This document shows positions 58,207-64,000 of a stretch of 64,000 nt of DNA, piece by piece. A program made the position numbers and the translations under genes. The stretch lies in the NCBI RefSeq assembly GCF_000516985.1, contig NW_006917092.1:2248619-2312618 (forward strand), written 5' to 3'. This stretch comes from Pestalotiopsis fici W106-1. Taxonomy: Eukaryota > Ascomycota > Sordariomycetes > Amphisphaeriales > Sporocadaceae. The notes under the pieces were generated by a model. It saw only the letters and a program-made list of their open reading frames with translations. It searched no databases and was not told where the DNA came from. Positions within the stretch are counted from its first letter, which is position 1; each line of letters opens with the position of its first letter.

Positions 58207-61200
58207 ATGGGCAGCTGGACGGCGTTTCTCTTGACCTACCTTTTGGGTGGTGTCACATTCATACCCGTGGTGCTGGCCGTAGCTTGGTTCGCACTACCGC
58301 AGGTACTCAGCGAGCCCCTCGAAGAGCAGCGCAGCAAGGACAGCCATGCCGACGATATCGTACAACCTGGCGACATCACCAAAGATCTGGACGAAGTCCG
58401 CAAGGCAGACAAGGGCGGCGACTCGAAACCCCGCTATGCAGACACCACCGACGTGGCCGCCGGCTACTTTGCCGTGTGTCGAGAGTACACGCCCATGGGT
58501 ATTAACGCGAAGCCCATCGAGCGGGCGACCCCCGTCGGCTCGGCCACCGTAGCCGCTCCGAGCCAGAGCGTGTACCAGGCCATGTACCGCAGCATCTTTG
58601 ATCGGAAGCAGGGCGCCAATCCCTTGGAGAACAGCAACGGCGTCAGCGTGCGGCCTAAGCGGGCGGGCAATGTGTTCTATGTCGTTCTCCGGTTCGTGAC
58701 AGAAACCCTATGGCCCTCAGTCTTGTTGGAGTATTTTGCTAACATTCATAATACTATCAGCCATGGGCATCTCATGCTCTTCGACGACGACGAACAACTC
58801 GAAGTCCGGCATGTGATTTCCCTCGCGCATCATAACGTCAGTATATACTCTGGAGGTGATAAAACACCAGAGGGAGAATTATTTATAAAAAGGAATGCGC
58901 TATGTTTATCGAGAAAGACGGACGGGATCGAAGCGCCAGATACCCAACTGTCGAAACCCTTCTACCTCTTTTGCGAAAACTGCTCGGCAAAAGAAGACTT
59001 TTACTTTGCATTATTGAAAAATCAAGAGCAGGTTTTTGGCGCAACAAAAAAGGCTCCCGAGCCCCTACAGTTTGATGTCAAGAATATCATGTCGCTGGTA
59101 CAGAGGCTGTACTCGACCGAGGATCACATGCAGACGAGATGGCTCAATGCTCTCATTGGCCGTATCTTTTTGGGTATTCACAAGACCAAAGACATCGAGA
59201 ACTTTATTCGCGAGAAAATCACAAAGAAGATCTCAAGGGTCAAGCGTCCCAGCATCCTCTCCCGTATAGCAATACAGAAAATCGACACGGGAGACTCGGC
59301 CCCTTTTATCACGAACCCGCGCCTTAAGGACCTCACCGTCGAGGGCGAGTGGGGTATGGAGGCCGACGTGAAATATACTGGCAACTTTCGCTTGGAAGTG
59401 GCGGCGACGGTCAAGATTGATCTCGGATCTCGCTTCAAGACCAGAGAGGTTAACCTCGTTCTGGCTGTGGTATTGAAAAGGCTCGAGGGCCACGTCTTCT
59501 TCAAGATCAAACCTCCACCCAGCAATCGCCTCTGGTTTTCGTTCCAGACAATGCCAAAGATGGAGATGACGATTGAACCTATTGTGAGCTCACGACAAAT
59601 CACATACACGGTAATTCTACGTCAGATAGAAAATCGTATCAAGGAAGTCGTTGCCGAGACTCTAGTCTTGCCCATGTGGGACGACACACCGTTCTTCAAG
59701 ACGGAACATAAGCATTGGCGCGGCGGTATTTTCGAGGGCGACGATGCTGTTGAGCACTCGGAGGACTACGAGGAGATTGCCGCCATGCTGGGCGATGTCG
59801 AAGAGGTTTCACAGATTGAGGAGACGGGCATGCCATCATCCCCTGGTATTGGGGATTTCCCACCGATTGAGAAGAGTCACAGCGTCCCAGCTTTGGAAAC
59901 AACCCAGCCAGCTGGTTTCTGGAATCGCAAGGCCAGCGTAAAGAAGTCTGCTCTGGCGCATGCGAGTGCTACTTCGTCTTCAACCACGGCACTCGATAGC
60001 GCAACTGGGTCACCAGCAGCTGAGGTACCACCTCGCCCTATCCGGAGCGGCTCGTTTTCTGTTCCCAGTCCGACCATCAGCACTTATCCTACTCATGCCG
60101 ATGCTCTCATACCGTCTTCCACGCCCCCCGATCGAGATGATGCGGCTAGCATCATGGCCAATCTTGCTGCCCGAGCTCAGACGACAACACCCTCGACACA
60201 AACTCCACTAGGTACACCGACGAAGACAGCCTCAGCCAAGCAGTCACTAAATGATTTGTCCTCAAACGAGGCATCAGAGGCTGAACAATCTACTGAGCAG
60301 ACGCCCACTGTCCCTCCACGTCGCGGTACAACATCATCTGTGGAAAGTAACAGTAGCGAAACGAGCTTCACAAACTCACCAATTCCGTCGGTAAAAGGCT
60401 CAGTCAGAAGCAACACGGGCTCCATTGGCAAGAATTTCTTCGGACGTAGAGACACAACGCTATCGACCGATTCTGGTAATACAAATAACGAGCAAAAGCG
60501 CAACACCTTGGCGGCCGTGTCCAAAGCAGCAGCTACGGCGAAGCAGTGGGGATGGAATGCCATTCAAAAACGTAATGAACAGACGGCAAACGGACGCAAG
60601 CTCTCAGATACGCCAGCAGTAGACCTGAACCAGCCGATGGGACGTGGTCAACCACTCCCTCCGCCAGGCATGCCGCTTCCAGGCCCAGACAGGAGGTCCA
60701 AGGTCACGCCTATTGCCCCGAAGCGCAAGCCAATCCCTCCTCCAGAATTACCTTCTAGGAATGGATCAGCAACCACTGCCGAGCCGGGATCCGAACGCCG
60801 CCCAGTGCCTGTTCCACCTTTGCCACGACGGAGGAGGGTATCACAAGTGCACGGCGATGACGGTCTAGAGGAACATGTCCTGGTCGTAGAAGCGCCAGCA
60901 GACTCGGAGCCTAGCACGCCATTACAGGAAGAGCATGAACAGGGACACGAGACGACACCGTCTTATATGCAGCCATGGATCGAAGATGAGGGGGAGCAAG
61001 ACAGCTCTGGTAGCCAATCAGCGCCCAGTGAAGGACTCGCTACCGAGACTGGGTCGCAAGAGCAATTTGCTGCTAGCAACTCAACATCAAAAGAGGTTCC
61101 CCGCAGTGATGCTGCAGACAGTAGCACGGCGGAGGATGAAGACGACTATTCGAACTGGCTGGATAATAAACCCGATTATGCGGCGGAACGGCAGGATGCA

Positions 61201-61227
61201 GCAATCACAGCAGGTCAAACACATTGA
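58207..61227 (+). CDS. NVJ2: SMP/PH-domain lipid-transfer protein (Nvj2/TEX2 family)
   Basis: Two exons, 58207-58691 and 58761-61227, give 983 aa. The 69-nt intron is a multiple of three without stop, so the uninterrupted frame of 1006 aa would add 23 foreign residues; splicing restores NVFYVVLRHGHLMLFDDDEQ. An N-terminal membrane anchor (FLLTYLLGGVTFIPVVLAVAW) is followed by a PH-like domain (about 150-270) and an SMP domain (about 295-500) with LNALIGRIFLGIHKTKDIENF, GNFRLEVAATVKIDL and LPMWDDTPFF. The second half is disordered, rich in Ser, Thr and Pro, with polyproline stretches. Such proteins sit at ER contact sites and move lipids (in yeast at nucleus-vacuole and ER-Golgi contacts). The TEX2 name is used in MAT-locus maps. 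The donor GTTCGT is weak but the branch GCTAAC is good. Confidence 0.93.
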   Translation: MGSWTAFLLTYLLGGVTFIPVVLAVAWFALPQVLSEPLEEQRSKDSHADDIVQPGDITKDLDEVRKADKGGDSKPRYADTTDVAAGYFAVCREYTPMGINAKPIERATPVGSATVAAPSQSVYQAMYRSIFDRKQGANPLENSNGVSVRPKRAGNVFYVVLRFVTETLWPSVLLEYFANIHNTISHGHLMLFDDDEQLEVRHVISLAHHNVSIYSGGDKTPEGELFIKRNALCLSRKTDGIEAPDTQLSKPFYLFCENCSAKEDFYFALLKNQEQVFGATKKAPEPLQFDVKNIMSLVQRLYSTEDHMQTRWLNALIGRIFLGIHKTKDIENFIREKITKKISRVKRPSILSRIAIQKIDTGDSAPFITNPRLKDLTVEGEWGMEADVKYTGNFRLEVAATVKIDLGSRFKTREVNLVLAVVLKRLEGHVFFKIKPPPSNRLWFSFQTMPKMEMTIEPIVSSRQITYTVILRQIENRIKEVVAETLVLPMWDDTPFFKTEHKHWRGGIFEGDDAVEHSEDYEEIAAMLGDVEEVSQIEETGMPSSPGIGDFPPIEKSHSVPALETTQPAGFWNRKASVKKSALAHASATSSSTTALDSATGSPAAEVPPRPIRSGSFSVPSPTISTYPTHADALIPSSTPPDRDDAASIMANLAARAQTTTPSTQTPLGTPTKTASAKQSLNDLSSNEASEAEQSTEQTPTVPPRRGTTSSVESNSSETSFTNSPIPSVKGSVRSNTGSIGKNFFGRRDTTLSTDSGNTNNEQKRNTLAAVSKAAATAKQWGWNAIQKRNEQTANGRKLSDTPAVDLNQPMGRGQPLPPPGMPLPGPDRRSKVTPIAPKRKPIPPPELPSRNGSATTAEPGSERRPVPVPPLPRRRRVSQVHGDDGLEEHVLVVEAPADSEPSTPLQEEHEQGHETTPSYMQPWIEDEGEQDSSGSQSAPSEGLATETGSQEQFAASNSTSKEVPRSDAADSSTAEDEDDYSNWLDNKPDYAAERQDAAITAGQTH

Positions 61228-61863
61228 GGATATACTCTTAATTGACACAAACGCGGCATGAATGGCGTACGTGGGAGATTTTTCATGAAGTGGGATAGAA
61301 ATACCCTTCCTTGCATTGGTTCCGTATAAAGACGGAGTTTTGGTCGACTGCTTTTGGGGGCCACTTGAGGGGTCGGTGGTTTTTGGTTTTCATACATGGA
61401 ATGGCGTATAACTTGGTAGAAGAGAAATGAAATACCATCGACACAAGAACAATAAAAACAATGGCCAGTCTGCTCTCTTGTGAGCTGCGTAAGCTTTCCT
61501 CCGTTCGCTTGGTAAGAAATTAGGCACAGAGCCACAAATGAATCGTGTTTGTTTTATGATGTTTAAATTTGATGTCTGGAACAAAGGGAAGGTATTTACA
61601 GTTCACATGGACCGTAGTCGTCTCATCACCGTATGAGCTCTCTAAACCACACAAATTGCCATGGGGCAACCCAACACTCTATTTCGAATTGATCTTGGTT
61701 TTTTGCTGTCACACTCTTTTGCTTTATCGACTCATGGCGCTAGGTTTCTCTTTGAAAAATCCCAGGCCGGAAGGAAGACACCAAAATTTCGCATAGTATC
61801 TCTTGAAGCGTTTCCCAAGCGAGGAATAAAGAAGTGTATATGCCTAAGGGTTGATTTGGGCGT
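61228..61863. other. Intergenic between convergent NVJ2 and COX13
   Basis: 636 bp of 3' flanks with no gene. In several other ascomycetes additional genes (for example APC5) are found in this part of the MAT-flanking block; none fits here. Confidence 0.5.
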
Positions 61864-62667
61864 TTAGGTGGCCTTGTCCTTGTTGTGGTAGTTGACGCTG
61901 TCGTTCCAGAACAGGGTCTTGTCGCCGTTACCCCAGGGGTAGTTCTTGGTGCGAATGTTCTGGTAGGGGTACTCGACGCGGTCCTCCAGCGGGGGCATGT
62001 GCGACCAGTGCTCCCAGTGCTCCGACCAGAGGTTGTAGGCGTTGGCGCCGGCGAGGATCAGGGCAGGGACGACGGCACTGTTTTGGTGGCAATGAACGCT
62101 CTGGTTAGCCCATGTGCTTTTCTCTTGCGGTCTCTCTCTGTCTGTCTCTCTCCCCATGCTCGAGCGATTCCTTTATCATGATGACTGTCGTTTCCGAGCT
62201 CGGGTCCACTCAATTGAACGTGTGCCAACCTCCGCATGATAAATTCGATTTAGATATAGAGTATTCAATTGATGAGTCGTCGGCAGATTTGTGGTGTAGA
62301 TATGTCGTCGTGCATTTTCGCGGAATGTTGAAATCGCTCAAACAGGGATCCATCGGGTACAAAAGGAAACTCTAGAGACATATTTAGAAAGGCTTACTAG
62401 ATGGAGATCTTGCGCCAGAGCTCTGCAAAAGATAAAAAAAGTTAGCAATTGACTTCACAAAAAAACGTGGCGGCCGGAAGCCAATCGAGTTGGGTCTTCG
62501 GTGACTGGGAAACAGAGATTCTACGCACCAGTGGTGGCGGCAGCGTGCTCCTTGACGGCCTCGCGCTCCTTGATGAACTGGTTCTCGGTCGAGGCAAAGC
62601 GGCGCTGGACGACGGGGCTGCGCATCAGCCGGGGGACGGCGCGGAAGATCTGGCGTTGAGGAAACAT
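61864..62667 (-). CDS. COX13: Cytochrome c oxidase subunit VIa
   Basis: Three exons on the minus strand, 62667-62529, 62422-62398 (25 nt) and 62077-61864, give 125 aa. The assembled protein has an Arg-rich presequence (MFPQRQIFRAVPRLMRSPVV), then ENQFIKEREAVKEHAAATT, ELWRKISIYAVVPALILAGA as the single membrane helix (about 47-70), and the conserved LWSEHWEHWSHMPPLE and NIRTKNYPWGNGDKTLFWND. The tiny middle exon encodes ELWRKISI. Introns are 106 and 320 nt. Subunit VIa is a nuclear-encoded regulatory subunit at the dimer interface of complex IV in the inner membrane. It is a standard neighbour of APN2 beside the MAT locus. Confidence 0.95.
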
Positions 62668-63393
62668 TGTTGTTGATTGGTTTTGTCGTCAATTGACAAA
62701 GATGGAGAGGAAGAGCGGAGGTTTGGTTTCTGACAAGCTTCGGGGTTGGAAAGTGGTGCGATCGGTCGAATCGGATGAGGTCAGTTTGAGAGCACCCAGC
62801 AAAGCTCGGTTAGTGGCATGAAAGCTACTTTTTCTTGGGTGCCTGAGGCAAGCAGAAATGCACTTATGCTGTATTCTTTCTTTTGGGGAGCTTTAGTGGC
62901 TTGGAGGGGGTTTCTCAGAACCGAGTCACCTGCTTTCGTGCTATTGCCGTGTTGAGAAAAGTGGGCCCAGTCGGTTACTCAGTTGACTTGAATGGCGTCA
63001 AGACAAGTGATGGTGAAGGAAGGTGCTTTTTGGACTTCAACACAAGCCTTGGGGTGTGCAGTTCATTTTTTGTCCTCAAGGAAGAGAGAGGATTGAACCC
63101 CCTAGTCAAAAGCAACCTTCACGGTCTCCATGTGTCGCTTTCGATTACCTTCAATTCAACATTAAACGCGTGGATATGAAGCAACCAAGGTTCATCTCAT
63201 GCCATATCAGCGTCAATCACAAGTAATTGGCAGTACTCTCACTTGACTGTGCGCTGCATGCGTCACAATTTTGACTCGACCGCTCATCTCTTCTCTTCAT
63301 TCTTTTGGTACAATCACTTCCCTTCCGTGGCAGTAAATGAGTATAAAGTCTAGCTCCTCATGATCAATTCCACAAGCTTGAGCGTTCGCCAAA
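62668..63393. promoter_or_regulatory. Divergent intergenic region COX13/APN2
   Basis: 726 bp with both promoters. No gene or repeat is seen. Confidence 0.5.
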
Positions 63394-64000
63394 ATGGTCG
63401 TCCGAATCACGTCATGGAATGTCAATGGCATCCGAAACCCGTTCAGTTATCAGCCATGGAGGGAGAGGCGCACATTTACCTCCATGTTCGACATCTTGGA
63501 GGCTGACATAGTGGTCATGCAAGAGACAAAGATTCAGCGCAAGGATCTTCAAGATGACATGGTGCTGGTTCCTGGCTGGGACGTCTATTTCAGCTTGCCC
63601 AAGCACAAGAAGGGTTATTCTGGCGTGGCCATATACACTCGCAATTCTGTGTGTGCACCGATACGCGCCGAGGAGGGTATCACTGGCATCCTCACAGGGC
63701 CAAACTCTACGACGAGCTTCCGGGATCTTCCCCAAGACCAGCAAATTGGTGGATATCCGAAACTAGGCCAGTTGTCAAGTGTTGTAGACGAAGTCACGCT
63801 CGACTCTGAAGGACGATGTGTGATCTTGGAGTTTCCTGCTTTTGTGCTCATTGGCACGTACAGCCCAGCTACTCGTGACGAAACCCGAGACGACTTCAAG
63901 CAATGTTATTTGGACGCTCTAGATGTGCGCATTCGCAATTTGGTCGCAATGGGGAAACGTGTGGTGCTGACTGGGGATCTGAATATTATCCGAGCCGGCA
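63394..64000 (+). CDS. APN2: AP endonuclease 2 (class II), 3' end outside window
   Basis: The frame from ATG 63394 stays open to the window edge (202 residues). The exonuclease III fold is clear: WNVNGIR at 8-14, the metal-binding Glu44 in VMQETKIQ, HKKGYSGVAIY near 73-83, Tyr156 in GTYSPATRDE, and TGDLNI with Asp195 and Asn197. The YSPAT motif has Thr where many relatives have Asn or His. Family members continue to ~550-650 aa with a PCNA-binding and zinc-finger tail, not visible here. The enzyme cleaves abasic sites and trims blocked 3' ends. It is the classical left-hand neighbour of MAT genes in filamentous ascomycetes. Confidence 0.95.
   Translation, partial: MVVRITSWNVNGIRNPFSYQPWRERRTFTSMFDILEADIVVMQETKIQRKDLQDDMVLVPGWDVYFSLPKHKKGYSGVAIYTRNSVCAPIRAEEGITGILTGPNSTTSFRDLPQDQQIGGYPKLGQLSSVVDEVTLDSEGRCVILEFPAFVLIGTYSPATRDETRDDFKQCYLDALDVRIRNLVAMGKRVVLTGDLNIIRAG

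Overview
The window reads as a gene-rich stretch of a filamentous ascomycete chromosome (Pezizomycotina, most likely Sordariomycetes and plausibly Hypocreales). Genes carry short GT-AG introns (mostly 49-125 nt) with CTAAC/CTGAC-like branch points. The gene set includes fungal-specific families (palI/RIM9, EOS1, an AspE-like septin, MBA1-like protein). I support 21 protein genes, 20 complete and one running off the right edge. Exon models were built by hand from splice signals, reading phase and recalled family sequence, without transcripts or database searches.

Layout. 0.7-8.8 kb: a large AAA+ ATPase, a short-chain dehydrogenase and a five-exon sodium:solute symporter, all on +. 9.4-19.8 kb: housekeeping genes EOS1 (-), an MBA1/mL45-like mitochondrial protein (+), eIF1/SUI1 (-), tRNA methyltransferase TRM44 (+) and coatomer gamma SEC21 (+). 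20.9-28.0 kb: a CDP-alcohol phosphotransferase (+), a tiny cysteine-rich secreted protein (+) and the pH-sensing membrane protein palI (-). 28.0-33.6 kb is gene-poor. 33.6-44.0 kb: a saccharopine-dehydrogenase-like oxidoreductase (-), a mitochondrial ABC1/UbiB kinase of the MCP2/ADCK1 type (+), and an AspE-like septin (+) behind a 4-kb gene-free upstream region. 44.0-47.5 kb has no convincing gene. 47.5-64.0 kb is a compact block: RPL21 (-), RPS9 (+), SLU7 (-), REV3 (+), NVJ2/TEX2 (+), COX13 (-) and APN2 (+, cut).

The last block is the most informative feature of the window. RPL21, RPS9, SLU7, REV3, TEX2, COX13 and APN2 are the genes known to flank the mating-type (MAT) locus in Pezizomycotina, with MAT normally just beyond APN2. 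The window therefore appears to stop at the doorstep of the MAT locus.

Most genes act independently in core functions: translation (eIF1, RPL21, RPS9, TRM44), splicing (SLU7), DNA repair (REV3, APN2), membrane traffic and lipids (SEC21, CDP-alcohol phosphotransferase, NVJ2), and mitochondria (MBA1-like, MCP2-like, COX13). Accessory interest lies in the cysteine-rich secreted peptide, the AAA+ ATPase and the symporter. I found no transposon, CRISPR array, rRNA or confident tRNA.
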